A stretch of DNA of 64,000 nucleotides from Hymenobacter edaphi (GCF_003258365.1 NZ_QHKM01000002.1:558001-622000), one strand, 5' to 3'. Counted from the stretch's first letter, positions 1 through 8,022 are shown. Notes: generated by a model from the sequence alone, not told the origin. Program-made: numbers and translations.

Positions 1-330
1 CCCGAGCGCGGCGTGCCGGCCTGGGTGGCCACGGTGCGGGCGCTGCTGCACGACGAGCCGCCCGCGACGCTGACGCTGGAGCGCTTGGCAGCGGAGGCGG
101 ACGTGCACCCGGTGCACCTGTCGCGGGAGTTTGCGCGCTACTTCGCCGCCTCGTTTGGCGACTACCTGCGGCAGCAGAAGGTGGAGCAGGCCAAGCCGCT
201 GCTGCGGCGCCCGGAGCTGCCGCTGGCCGACATTGCCTACCAGTGCGGCTTTGCCGACCAGAGCCACTTCGGCCGCTGCTTCCGGCAGCTGACGGGGCTG
301 ACGCCGGGGGAGTATCGGCGCCGGGGGTAG
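1..330 (+). CDS. AraC-family transcriptional regulator, C-terminal part (5' end outside window)
   Basis: The reading frame is open from base 1, so only the last 109 residues are present. They form a complete AraC-type DNA-binding domain with two helix-turn-helix units: a first around LAAEADVHPVHLSREF and a second around IAYQCGFADQSHFGRCFRQ, followed by the usual GLTPGEYR ending. AraC proteins bind DNA as activators or repressors; the ligand-sensing part lies upstream of the window, so the signal is unknown. A GTG at 13 is internal to the domain-bearing frame and is not likely to be the true start. Confidence 0.9.
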   Translation, partial: PERGVPAWVATVRALLHDEPPATLTLERLAAEADVHPVHLSREFARYFAASFGDYLRQQKVEQAKPLLRRPELPLADIAYQCGFADQSHFGRCFRQLTGLTPGEYRRRG

Positions 331-683
331 GTGCGCGGGTTGAGCAAAGGTTCTAGGCAAAATAGAACGTCCTGCTGAGCCCCGCGAAGCGTCTCTACCG
401 CTTCGTTGGGCTCGGCCCGCTCGTCATTCCGAGCGAAGCCGAGGAATCTCACGTGCTGATGTCGGGTAGTGATTCTACTATCTGGCGAAGCGGTAGAGAT
501 GCTTCGCGGGGCTCAGCAGGACGGCCAAGCGAAGTGTGACGGCCCGATGGGTTGATTCCTTAAGGGCGTTCCAGCAGGTTAAGCGGGTGCTATCAGAGTG
601 AAAAAGGGGCGGCTACTTTTGGGCTGTCGTCCGCGCCTGGCCCCGTTGGTTTGGGCAGAGGGGCGACTGTTAGCACCTGTTTT
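331..683. other. Intergenic stretch with an inverted repeat element
   Basis: No gene is supported here. The main content is the pair of inverted arms at 368-405 and 486-523, described separately. Open frames in this stretch on either strand lack recognisable domains and run through the repeat. Confidence 0.6.
368..523. repeat. Long inverted repeat (38-bp arms), dispersed intergenic element
   Basis: The arm at 368-405 and the arm at 486-523 are reverse complements over 38 bp with one mismatch, enclosing about 80 bp. A related single arm, sharing the core AAGCGGTAGAGATGCTTCG, recurs at 8081-8118. The enclosed part holds a motif close to CATTCCGAGCGAAGCCGAGG, which I recall as a common intergenic repeat in Hymenobacter-type genomes. 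It carries no coding capacity; a MITE-like or REP-like origin is an inference. Confidence 0.75.
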
Positions 684-1805
684 ATGGGTTTTCTTCGTTG
701 GGGCGGACTGGCCGCTCTCACTCTGTTTGTATCGACCGCGCAAGCCCAGACGCCGGCTCCAACTACCGCGCCCGCCGACGGCTGGACCCTGAGCGCCCCG
801 GCCGCCGAGGGCCTGGCGGCGGCGCGGCTGCTCAGCCTCGATAGCGCCATTCGGGCGGGCGTCTTTCCGCACATCAGCAGCGTGGTAGTGGCCCGGCACG
901 GCAAGCTGGCGTACGAGCAGTACTACCACGGCGCCAGCGCCGCCACCCTGCACGACACCCGCTCGGCCACCAAAACCATTACCGGCATGCTGGTGGGCTT
1001 GGCCATCGAGCACCGCTACCTGCCCGGCGTGCAGCAGCCCGTGCTGCGCTACTTCCGCGACAAAAAGCGCCTAGCCAACCCCGACCCGCGCAAGGACCGG
1101 CTGACGGTGGAAGACCTGCTGACCATGAGCTCCATCCTGGAGTGCGACGACGAAAACCAGTTTTCCCGCGGCAACGAGGAGCGCATGTACCTGGTGGAAG
1201 ACTGGCACCGCTTCGCGCTGGAGCTGCCGGTGCGCGGCTTCGCGGCCTGGGTGACCAAGCCGGCCGATGCACCGTACGGGCGCAGCTTCAGCTACTGCAC
1301 GGCGGGCGTCACGCTACTGGGCGGGCTGCTGGAGCGGGCCACCCACCAGAAAGTTGACGCCTTTGCCGCGCAGTACCTGTTCGGGCCGCTGGGCATCGGG
1401 GCGGTGGAATGGCAGTACACGCCGCTGGGCACGGCCCAGACCGGCGGCGGCCTGCAGCTGCGCAGCCGCGACTTTCTGAAGCTGGGGCAGCTCTACCTCA
1501 ACCAGGGCCAGTGGAACGGGCGGCAGTTGCTGCCGGCGGAGTGGGTGCGGGCATCCCTCGCGCCCCACGCCAGCGTCGGGCGCGACGGGCTGGAGTACGG
1601 CTACCTGTGGTGGCTGCAGAACTACGGCTCGGCCCAGCAGCCCATTCCCGCCGCGCTGATGATGGGCAACGGGGGCAACAAAATCGGCTTGTTTCCGACG
1701 CTGGATATGGTGGTGGTCATCACCAGCACCGGCTACGGCTCGGGCAAGGCGCACCAGCAGTCGGATACGATGCTGCGGCGGTACTTGGTGCCGGCGGCGC
1801 AGTAG
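684..1805 (+). CDS. Secreted serine hydrolase, class C beta-lactamase / esterase fold
   Basis: The 373-residue protein opens with a signal peptide ending near AQAQ (about residues 1-22), so it acts outside the cytoplasm. The nucleophile motif SATK (S near residue 94) follows the beta-lactamase-fold SxxK pattern. A Y at about residue 204 lies in FSYCTAG, where the usual YxN reads Y-C-T, and GNGGNK near residue 328 takes the place of the KTG/HTG box. The family includes esterases, D-aminopeptidases and penicillin-binding-like enzymes, so the substrate cannot be named. ATG 684 was chosen over an upstream TTG (651) because it places the signal peptide at the N-terminus. Confidence 0.85.
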   Translation: MGFLRWGGLAALTLFVSTAQAQTPAPTTAPADGWTLSAPAAEGLAAARLLSLDSAIRAGVFPHISSVVVARHGKLAYEQYYHGASAATLHDTRSATKTITGMLVGLAIEHRYLPGVQQPVLRYFRDKKRLANPDPRKDRLTVEDLLTMSSILECDDENQFSRGNEERMYLVEDWHRFALELPVRGFAAWVTKPADAPYGRSFSYCTAGVTLLGGLLERATHQKVDAFAAQYLFGPLGIGAVEWQYTPLGTAQTGGGLQLRSRDFLKLGQLYLNQGQWNGRQLLPAEWVRASLAPHASVGRDGLEYGYLWWLQNYGSAQQPIPAALMMGNGGNKIGLFPTLDMVVVITSTGYGSGKAHQQSDTMLRRYLVPAAQ

Positions 1806-1984
1806 CGGCGGGCTTCTTCGCTCCAGGTGCTACCCAATACCTGCTGGTGGTACCCGGAGCAGTACTGCCGCGAAGTGGCGGGCTGAGACGACCGCGCCCG
1901 GCTTCCGCTGGGTGGGAAGTCGGGCGCTGGTGTCCGGAGGAACAAGTAAGGGTGTGGAGCGGGCGCGTGCTGGGGCGCGGCGGC

Positions 1985-3592
1985 CTAGGGCTGCTGCGGG
2001 CGCGTGGCGGGGGGCGGGGCCGCGGTGCGGGCGGGGGGCTGATCGTAACGCAGCTGCTGGCCGTCCCACCACAGGTACTGGGTGGGGGCGGCCGGGTCGG
2101 CGTCGCTGTGCATGAGGCGGCGCATGCGTGGGTCGAAGTCCCGGGTCAGCAGCTCGGGAGCCAGCGGGGCTTCTCTGGCGTCGCGGCGCAGGCCGGTGGC
2201 GGTCCAGTGCAGCGGGGCCTGGGAGTGGCCCTGCTGGTTTTCGCGCACGTAGAAGCCGGTTTCGGTGACGCGCTCCACGAACACGCCCCGGGTGTCGCCG
2301 GTGGGGGTGACGGTGATAGTGGCTTCCTGCGGGTTGGCAAGCAGGGCGGTAAAGTCGGCGGGGAAGGCTACGAAGGCAGTGCCGTCGCGCAGCTCGGCCC
2401 GGCCCCGGGCCGCTACGTCGGCGGTGAGGGCCGAGGGGGCGTAGGTGGCGGCGCGGGTGCCGTCGGGGCGCTCGGCCAGCTGGGTGAGGGGCTGGTTGGT
2501 CACGGCCGGGCCGTCGACGTAGAGGCTGTACCGCTCGCCCCGGGCGTGCAGGCCGTAGACCTGCCCGCGCACCCAGCCGCCCATCACCCCGCCTTCCAGC
2601 CCCAGCCCGATGTGGGTACTGGCCGGGGCGGCGCGGCCAGTGGTGGTGCCGGTCGTTTGGGCCATCCCGAAGCCGTAGAAGGAGTAGTCCAATTGGTTGT
2701 TCTGGGCGTAATAGCCCACGCTGCCCATGGCTATGCCGCCATCGTCGCCGAAGAGGCCGCCGGTGCGGGTGTCGACGCCGGGGCTGCTGCCCACCACGCC
2801 GAAGCTGTACGTGCCCGGCCGGCTGAAGCTGCCGATGACGCCCGCCCGCGGGCCGCTGTCTGCCAGGGTGCGGAAGCCGGTGCCGGGGCTGATGCTGTTG
2901 TTGGCGCCCCGCACCCCGGCCGTGTTCGGTCCGCCGGAGGTGGCGTTGTTTTCGCCCTGCACGGCGGCAAACTGGGTGGTGTTGTTGCCCTGGATGGTGC
3001 CGTACACGCCGGAGCCGTTGAAGGAGCTGTAGCCGTTCAGGGCAAAGGGAAAGGTGGCGTTGCTGACCACGTTGAACAGGTCGCCCGTGCGGACGGTGCT
3101 GGTGGTGCCCCAGAAAAACTCGCCCAGGCTGCTCATGCGCCCCCGCACCGCGTTGCCCGTCAGCAAATCGACGTGGTTGTTGCTGGTAGTGCCCAGCTGG
3201 CCGGTGCCGGTGAGGCTGTTGCCGGTGGTGCGCCAGCTGGTGGTGCCCAGGCTGGCCACGGTGGCGTTGGTAGCGTCGAGGTTGGCTTCGGTGACGAGGC
3301 GCTGCCACTGGGGAGCGGCCGGCGTGCCGGCGTTGTAGTAGTAGCCCACCCCGTCGCTCAGGGCGACGTTGGTGTTGTACACGAGCAGGCTGGCGGCGGG
3401 GCTGCCGATGGTGCTGGCGTCGGTGAGGGAGCTGAGGGCCACGCGCGGCACGAGCAGGCCCTTATCGGGGGCCTTCACCTCCAGGGCGGCAGAGGCGTCG
3501 GGGCTGGCGCCGGTGCCGATGCCGACGGATTGCGCGTGCAGCAGCGGGCTACAGGCTAGCACGCCGCCGGCCAGGAGTAGGAGTGTTTTCAT
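1985..3592 (-). CDS. Secreted fibre-like repeat protein of unknown function
   Basis: The 535-residue product starts at the ATG that gives a clear signal peptide (MKTLLLLAGGVLACSPLLHAQ) although the frame extends upstream. The mature N-terminus (SVGIGTGASPDASAALEV) is a module often seen at the start of secreted Bacteroidota proteins with tail-fibre-like repeats. The middle is rich in G, N and T with GVxG-type repeats. The C-terminal 150 residues contain ATITVTPTGDTRGVFVERV and a W-x-x-T-G-L-R element, resembling a module I recall from other fibre-like proteins. No T9SS sorting domain is visible; the end is a proline-rich tail. The role is unknown; surface or matrix structure is plausible. Confidence 0.75.
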   Translation of the reverse strand: MKTLLLLAGGVLACSPLLHAQSVGIGTGASPDASAALEVKAPDKGLLVPRVALSSLTDASTIGSPAASLLVYNTNVALSDGVGYYYNAGTPAAPQWQRLVTEANLDATNATVASLGTTSWRTTGNSLTGTGQLGTTSNNHVDLLTGNAVRGRMSSLGEFFWGTTSTVRTGDLFNVVSNATFPFALNGYSSFNGSGVYGTIQGNNTTQFAAVQGENNATSGGPNTAGVRGANNSISPGTGFRTLADSGPRAGVIGSFSRPGTYSFGVVGSSPGVDTRTGGLFGDDGGIAMGSVGYYAQNNQLDYSFYGFGMAQTTGTTTGRAAPASTHIGLGLEGGVMGGWVRGQVYGLHARGERYSLYVDGPAVTNQPLTQLAERPDGTRAATYAPSALTADVAARGRAELRDGTAFVAFPADFTALLANPQEATITVTPTGDTRGVFVERVTETGFYVRENQQGHSQAPLHWTATGLRRDAREAPLAPELLTRDFDPRMRRLMHSDADPAAPTQYLWWDGQQLRYDQPPARTAAPPPATRPQQP

Positions 3593-3786
3593 GCTGGGGC
3601 AATAGGTGGGGGAGGTGGCAACCCGAGGGGCAAGTGGCAAAAGGTTTTTGAAAAATAGCACTATCGCGTTGGATTCGCCTCGGGGTAGAAAGCAAAGCGC
3701 CCGGCTTCCGCACATCGGGAAGCCGGGCGCCGGCGTAGTTGCAATAGGGTCGAAGCGGATAGGGACGGGCAACGGGGCGCTGGTGG

Positions 3787-3828
3787 GCGCCTCACCCCCC
3801 GGCCCCCTCTCCAAAAAAGGAGAGGGGG
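3787..3828. repeat. C-rich dispersed intergenic motif with hairpin
   Basis: The motif at 3787-3808 recurs with one mismatch at 4859-4880. At 3803-3812 and 3819-3828 it forms a 10-bp perfect stem around AAAAAA. It lies between two minus-strand genes, just past the stop of the gene ending at 3867, and could serve as its terminator although there is no T tract. Confidence 0.55.
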
Positions 3829-3866
3829 AGCCTGACGACTTGGGGAGGGGGCAGCTTGGAGTAGGG

Positions 3867-4568
3867 TTAGACGGTGGGGGCGGCGGGGTTGGGGGCATTT
3901 TCTTTGCGGGCGGCGGTGTTGATGGTTTGGCGGGCCGACTGGTAGGCGGTGTGGAACTGGGGATGATTGCGCTGGAAGCGGACCATGAACTTGTCGGCGC
4001 GGTTGCGGAGCAGGGCGTTGGCCTGGCGCAGGTCGGCGGCGAGGGACTGGGTGTGGGCTTTGCCGGTGGCGGCAGCTACGCGCGGGGTGGCCAGCTCGTC
4101 CTTGAAGGCCTTGAGGGCGGCGGCCAGCTCATCCAGCTCGGCGGCGGTGACGTCCTGGTCTTGGAGCTGGGGCAGCAGGATGGTGGCGCGCTCGTGGATG
4201 TTCTTGGCGATGCGCAGCAGGTCGTTGTCGGTGGAGCGGCTGAGCTGGCTTTCGGAGTAGTCGCTGTCGGTTTGGAGGTTGAGGTTGAGGTTGTCGGTGT
4301 CGTCGGCGTGGGCGTAGAGGGCGGCGGCCACTTCGGCGGCGCGCTGGGCCAGGTGCCGCTTGGTTTGCTTCTTGACGGCGCCGGGGGTAGCCGTGCGGGC
4401 GGCGCCCTGCTGGTTATCGGCGGTGGGGTCGAGTTCGGCCACCAGGTCGCGGAGCTGCTGGCGGGCCTTGCCGAAGGCGGCGTTGCCGGTGTAGAGGTCG
4501 GCGTACTCGTCGAGTACCCGCAGGGTGGCTTGCATCATTTGCAGCTTGGCCCGTTGCTTGTCCGTCAT
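3867..4568 (-). CDS. Conserved hypothetical cytoplasmic protein
   Basis: A 233-residue, largely helical protein that I do not recognise. It begins MTDKQRAKLQMMQATLRVLDEY, has no signal peptide or membrane segment, and is rich in A, L, Q, D and K with helical stretches near ELDELAAALKAFKDEL and in the C-terminal part. The tail (AARKENAPNPAAPTV) looks disordered. ATG 4568 was chosen because residues encoded upstream, though in an open frame to 4901, derive from a 21-bp tandem repeat and look non-coding. No neighbour gives a functional hint. Confidence 0.65.
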   Translation of the reverse strand: MTDKQRAKLQMMQATLRVLDEYADLYTGNAAFGKARQQLRDLVAELDPTADNQQGAARTATPGAVKKQTKRHLAQRAAEVAAALYAHADDTDNLNLNLQTDSDYSESQLSRSTDNDLLRIAKNIHERATILLPQLQDQDVTAAELDELAAALKAFKDELATPRVAAATGKAHTQSLAADLRQANALLRNRADKFMVRFQRNHPQFHTAYQSARQTINTAARKENAPNPAAPTV

Positions 4569-4988
4569 AGTGATTGGGTTGTAAGGGTTTGTTTGCGAGA
4601 AATATAGGCTACGGTCGAGGTGTTGGTAGCCGGCGGGAGCGGAATATTCTGCCAAGGCCGCTGCCGGGCTTGTCATGCGTGCTGCCGACCTTGTAATGGC
4701 TTCGGTCAGGCTTGCAATGCCCGCTGTCGACCTTGTAATGGCCGCTGTCAGCCTGGTACTGGCGTCGGTCGGGGATGTAATGGCCTCTGTCGACCTGGTA
4801 ATGCGTAGTGGCGGGCGCGTTACTCGTTCTGGCGGGCTTGTTATTGGTTTTGGGCGGGGCGCCTTACCCCCCGGCCCCCTACCCCGCTTCAGGCGCGACA
4901 TGAAATGGCGGGAGGGGCTGCCAGAGTCTATGGACAGGGCGTGGCTGCGGCCGGGCGGGACGGGTGCTGAGGAGACCGGGCAACGGGC
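4569..4988. other. Intergenic stretch dominated by repeats
   Basis: Holds the 21-bp tandem array (4660-4848) and a second copy of the C-rich motif (4859-4880). No convincing gene; the open frames are a by-product of the 21-bp periodicity. Confidence 0.6.
4660..4848. repeat. 21-bp imperfect tandem repeat, nine units
   Basis: Nine consecutive 21-bp units of the form GCTGTCGACCTTGTAATGGCC, each with several substitutions, run without spacers from 4660 to 4848. Because 21 is a multiple of three, the array is open on both strands and would read as heptads: roughly VDLVMAS on plus and AITRSTE on minus. It lies 92 bp upstream of the ATG at 4568 of the minus-strand gene and remains in frame with it. 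Confidence 0.85.
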
Positions 4989-5723
4989 TTACTTGCGGGG
5001 GAGGGTGTCCAGGAAGGTCAGCAGGCCGGTGAGGGCGCAGGGCGCGAAGTACTTTTTGCCCGTGGCGGGGTCTTCGGTGCCGCCGGACACGATGCCCACG
5101 ACCTGGCCCTGCTCGTCGACCACGGGGGCGCCGCTCAGGCCGCCGAGCTGCTCGGGTACGAGCACGTCTTTCAGCAGGAGGCGGTTGTCGATGGTTTTGT
5201 AGTACTCGAACTCGTACACCCGCTGGGGGCCGCTGGCCTGGTGGCGCGTCCAGCCCACTACGTACAGCTTCTCGCCGGGGCGCAGGGGAGTGGTACGGGC
5301 CTGCAGGGCCCGCACGCCCGAGTGATTGGCCTTGAGGGAGAAAACCAGCCAGTCGTTGTCGTAGGTGGCTTTGGCCTGCAACGACTCGGCGGGGTTCTCG
5401 TTGAGCAGCTGGTCGGTAACGGCGCTACGGGCCGGCTCGGGGAGCGGAAACAACGACCAGGACCGGAGCGCGCTGCCGAAGGCGAGGGTTTTCATGTCCT
5501 TGGGCTTGATGAACTTCAGCAGGTGCTTGGCCGTCACGGCGAAGGTGTCGCCGTGGTGCTGGAGCAGGAAGCCGCAGGCAAACCGGGCCTGATCGAGCTG
5601 GGCATCGGCGAACGTAATCCGGTTGGCCAGGGCTATCGGGGGGAAGGTTTTGGAGGAAACGCGTTCCTGCCCCCGGCACGCGGTGGTGAGCAGCAGCAAA
5701 CAGATCAGCCAGCGAAGTTTCAT
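4989..5723 (-). CDS. Trypsin-like serine protease, putative lipoprotein
   Basis: The 244-residue protein opens with a hydrophobic leader ending in LLLLTTAC, a plausible lipobox with Cys16, so it is probably membrane-anchored. A trypsin-like triad can be proposed: His in TAKHLL (about residue 64), Asp in YDNDW (about 122) and Ser in GGLSGAPVV (about 195). The last is followed by the typical GQVVGIVSGG strand. The spacing fits a compact chymotrypsin-fold domain without PDZ. The substrate is unknown. Two genes of unrelated function flank it at a distance, so it is probably transcribed alone. Confidence 0.8.
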   Translation of the reverse strand: MKLRWLICLLLLTTACRGQERVSSKTFPPIALANRITFADAQLDQARFACGFLLQHHGDTFAVTAKHLLKFIKPKDMKTLAFGSALRSWSLFPLPEPARSAVTDQLLNENPAESLQAKATYDNDWLVFSLKANHSGVRALQARTTPLRPGEKLYVVGWTRHQASGPQRVYEFEYYKTIDNRLLLKDVLVPEQLGGLSGAPVVDEQGQVVGIVSGGTEDPATGKKYFAPCALTGLLTFLDTLPRK

Positions 5724-5952
5724 GTGCGGTGTCGCCCGGGTAATGGGGGCGGGTCAAACTACGTATTCTGGCGCAAGGAGCCTGCGGCCCCCGGCCTCCT
5801 CTTGGGGGAGAGGGGAGGGATTTGGTATCTGGCGGCGGAGCTGCGGCTTCTGCGCTATCGGCCTGGCCGTTTTTGCAGGCGTTCCTAGGGGCGGTCCGGG
5901 GCGGGCTGCTGGGGAGGTGGGGCAGCTTGAGTAGCTTCCTAAGCGGATTCCT

Positions 5953-6064
5953 TGTTGCTCAAGGGCGGCAGCCGCGGCTACCACCGGCGGCCTAGATTCC
6001 ACGGCCGGCTCGTTCATCAGCTGGCGGGCGGGCAGCACGCCGGGCACGTCGGTGATGGTGACGA
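5953..6064 (-). pseudogene. Detached remnant of an mfd 3' end
   Basis: On the minus strand this stretch reads VTITDVPGVLPARQL, identical to the Mfd C-terminal region encoded at 8220-8265. It then continues as MNEPAVESRPPVVAAAA, aligning with the true Mfd tail LTDLTIDAPEPVLAAR through mostly conservative changes (N/T, E/D, V/I, E/D, V/L). There is no start codon or upstream mfd body, so it is a fragment. The tail has no stop in frame until 5754, which suggests decay after separation. It marks the left edge of the two-gene cassette. Confidence 0.75.
6019..6064. repeat. Left copy of 46-bp perfect direct repeat (mfd-derived)
   Basis: Identical base for base to 8220-8265 and in the same orientation. 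The identity breaks sharply on both sides. Confidence 0.95.
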
Positions 6065-6128
6065 GGTGCCGACACCGCGCATCAATCAGGACAAGGCGCG
6101 TACTTTGTGCGAAACCCTGCTAACCACC

Positions 6129-7373
6129 ATGTCCGAAATCGAAGCCACGCCCCATGTGCCGCGCTTGACGTACCTGCGCATCCGCAACTACCGCGCCCTG
6201 CGCGACGTGGAGCTGCGCGACCTGACGCCGCTGACGGTGCTGGTGGGGCCTAACGGCAGCGGCAAGTCGACGGTGCTGGATGCGCTGGCGTTTCTGGCGG
6301 AGGCAGTATCGGGGAATCTGCAGCAGGCCTGGGAGAAGCGGAACCGCTTCGCGGGGATGCGGACGCGGGGGAGTGAGGGTGCTATTGAGTTTGAGGTAAG
6401 GGCTTCGATTACAGGCGATGTTGCTGTAAAGTATGAGTTGAGTATTAGCGAATCAGAAGGCGAGGTGTTCGTATCACACGAAGCATTCTACATCGTAGGA
6501 GGAATAACGAAGAGGTTATTTTACTCTTCAACAGAGGCGGCCTTAAAAAGGGCTTCAAAAGAGAAAATAGAGAGGAATGCATACTACAGTGAGGTATTTG
6601 AGGACATGCGGGTCATTCCTGCTGCAAATCCTTATCTGTTTTATTCTCCGCTGTTTGATGGAGGGAGTAAGCTGCGTTTTCATTATGAAATAAACTTTAC
6701 TAACCTGCTGACCTCCTACCGCTATATCCACCTAACCGATAGCCACGCAGTAGGCCAAACAGAGCAAGGGCCGCGGGAGCGGCTTTCCCCGAGTGGCGAC
6801 AACCTGCCCAACGTGCTCTACTATTTGCAGCAAAAGCATCCCGAGGTGCTGCAGGGCATCATCGGGGAGCTGCGGCGGCAGGTGCCGGCGCTGGCGGAGG
6901 TGCTGACGGAAGTAACTTCGGACGAGCGGCTGCTGCTGCGCTTCCGAGATGCGCCGTTTGAGAAGCCGCTGCCGGCGCAGTACATGTCGGATGGCACCTT
7001 GCGGCTCACGGCGCTGCTCACGCTGCTGCGGGAGCCCGAGGCGGCGGGGCTGCTGGGGCTGGAGGAGCCGGAAAACGAGCTGCACCCGCGCCTGCTGCCC
7101 CGGCTGGCGGAGGAACTGAGTCGGGCTACCGAGATGCGGCAGCTGCTGGTGGCCACGCATTCGCCAGCGCTGCTGGATGCCTTGGAGCCGGCGCAGGTCT
7201 GGATTCTGCATCGGGGCGCCGACGGCTATACCCAGGCCACGCGGGTAGCCGACCTGCCCGACGTCGTGGCTATGGTGGAAGAAGGCTCCCCGCTGGGCTA
7301 CCTCTGGGAGCGTAATTTCTTTGACGTGGGCGACCCGCTGGCCCCGCTTTCCCAGCAGCCAATCCGGGAGTAA
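6129..7373 (+). CDS. AAA (ABC/RecF-like) ATPase, candidate defence-system ATPase
   Basis: The 414-residue protein has a Walker A motif GPNGSGKST at about residues 41-49 after an IRNYRALRDVEL strand typical of SMC/RecF-like ATPases. Walker B is GLEEPENELHP near 310-320 and the switch/H-loop is ATHSPALLDAL near 341-351. This is the AAA_21 arrangement found in OLD-like and other phage-defence ATPases. Residues about 90-200 are encoded by visibly AT-rich DNA, unlike the rest. The stop is one base before the start of the next gene, so the two are co-transcribed and probably act together. ATG 6129 is preferred over the upstream open frame, which runs into the mfd-derived repeat. Confidence 0.85.
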   Translation: MSEIEATPHVPRLTYLRIRNYRALRDVELRDLTPLTVLVGPNGSGKSTVLDALAFLAEAVSGNLQQAWEKRNRFAGMRTRGSEGAIEFEVRASITGDVAVKYELSISESEGEVFVSHEAFYIVGGITKRLFYSSTEAALKRASKEKIERNAYYSEVFEDMRVIPAANPYLFYSPLFDGGSKLRFHYEINFTNLLTSYRYIHLTDSHAVGQTEQGPRERLSPSGDNLPNVLYYLQQKHPEVLQGIIGELRRQVPALAEVLTEVTSDERLLLRFRDAPFEKPLPAQYMSDGTLRLTALLTLLREPEAAGLLGLEEPENELHPRLLPRLAEELSRATEMRQLLVATHSPALLDALEPAQVWILHRGADGYTQATRVADLPDVVAMVEEGSPLGYLWERNFFDVGDPLAPLSQQPIRE

Positions 7374-7374
7374 T

Positions 7375-7983
7375 ATGCGGGTCGAGTTTCTGTTGGAGGA
7401 GGAATCGGCGGAGGAGGCCCTACGCATCTTGCTGCCCCGGCTGCTACCGGCGCATTATACGCCCAAGCTGCGGGTGTTCCGGGGCTGTCAGGATTTGCTC
7501 AAGCAGCTGACGACCGTGCTCAAGGGCTACAAGCGGCGCCTGGAGCAGCCGGGGCAGCAGGACTTGCGCGTGGTGGTGCTGGTGGACGCTGATGACATAG
7601 CTGAGCGCCGGCGGCAGGAGCTAGAGCAGGCGGCTACGGAGGCGGGGCTGCTAACGTACGCGCAGGCGGCCGGCCAGCGGCCGTTCTACGTGGTGAATAC
7701 TCTGGCCGTGCAGGAGCTGGAAGCCTGGTTTTTGGGTGACCCGCTGGCTATTCAGACGGCCTACCCCCGGGTGCGGCCCCAGCATTTCGGCGGCTTGCCC
7801 GACAACCCCGATACCGTGGCGGAAGCTTGGGAAGCGCTGCTGCGGGTGTTGCAAAAGGCCGATCCGAAAGCAACCAAGGCGAAGGTACGTTGGGCTGAAA
7901 CCATTGCCCCGCACCTGGATATCGAGCGGAACAGTTCGCCCAGCTTTCAATACTTCCGGCAGTGTCTGGCAAGTCTGGAATAG
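7375..7983 (+). CDS. DUF4276 / TOPRIM-like partner protein
   Basis: The 202-residue protein starts one base after the ATPase stop. Its N-terminus MRVEFLLEEESAEEALRILL resembles the VEGxTE strand of DUF4276 and related TOPRIM-like nuclease folds. An acidic cluster VVVLVDADD (about residues 68-76) and QELEAWFLGD (about 113-122) give further candidate metal ligands. Proteins of this kind are repeatedly paired with AAA ATPases in defence modules such as AbiL and PARIS-like systems, as I recall them. The fold assignment comes from motif resemblance and needs a profile search. A strong terminator lies about 40 bp downstream. Confidence 0.7.
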   Translation: MRVEFLLEEESAEEALRILLPRLLPAHYTPKLRVFRGCQDLLKQLTTVLKGYKRRLEQPGQQDLRVVVLVDADDIAERRRQELEQAATEAGLLTYAQAAGQRPFYVVNTLAVQELEAWFLGDPLAIQTAYPRVRPQHFGGLPDNPDTVAEAWEALLRVLQKADPKATKAKVRWAETIAPHLDIERNSSPSFQYFRQCLASLE

Positions 7984-8022
7984 ATGGATGGCTTATGTGA
8001 TGGTCATGTGACGATAGAACGA

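Larger units (their letters stand above)
5724..6128. other. Intergenic region upstream of the ATPase cassette
   Basis: Contains the detached mfd tail (5953-6064) and a C/G-rich hairpin-like stretch near 5786-5818. TACTTTG at 6101-6107, just inside the cassette, resembles a Bacteroidota -7 element one base short; no good -33 element is visible. Confidence 0.5.

Noticed and set aside
1409-3559. 716-codon plus-strand open frame
   Set aside because: Overlaps the end of the serine hydrolase and the whole fibre-like gene on the other strand; glycine/alanine-rich shadow.
1985-3592. Prophage tail fibre
   Set aside because: Fibre-like repeats are present but no phage structural, integrase or lysis genes lie nearby, and the protein has its own signal peptide.
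4660-4848. CRISPR array
   Set aside because: The 21-bp units are contiguous with no spacers and there are no cas genes.
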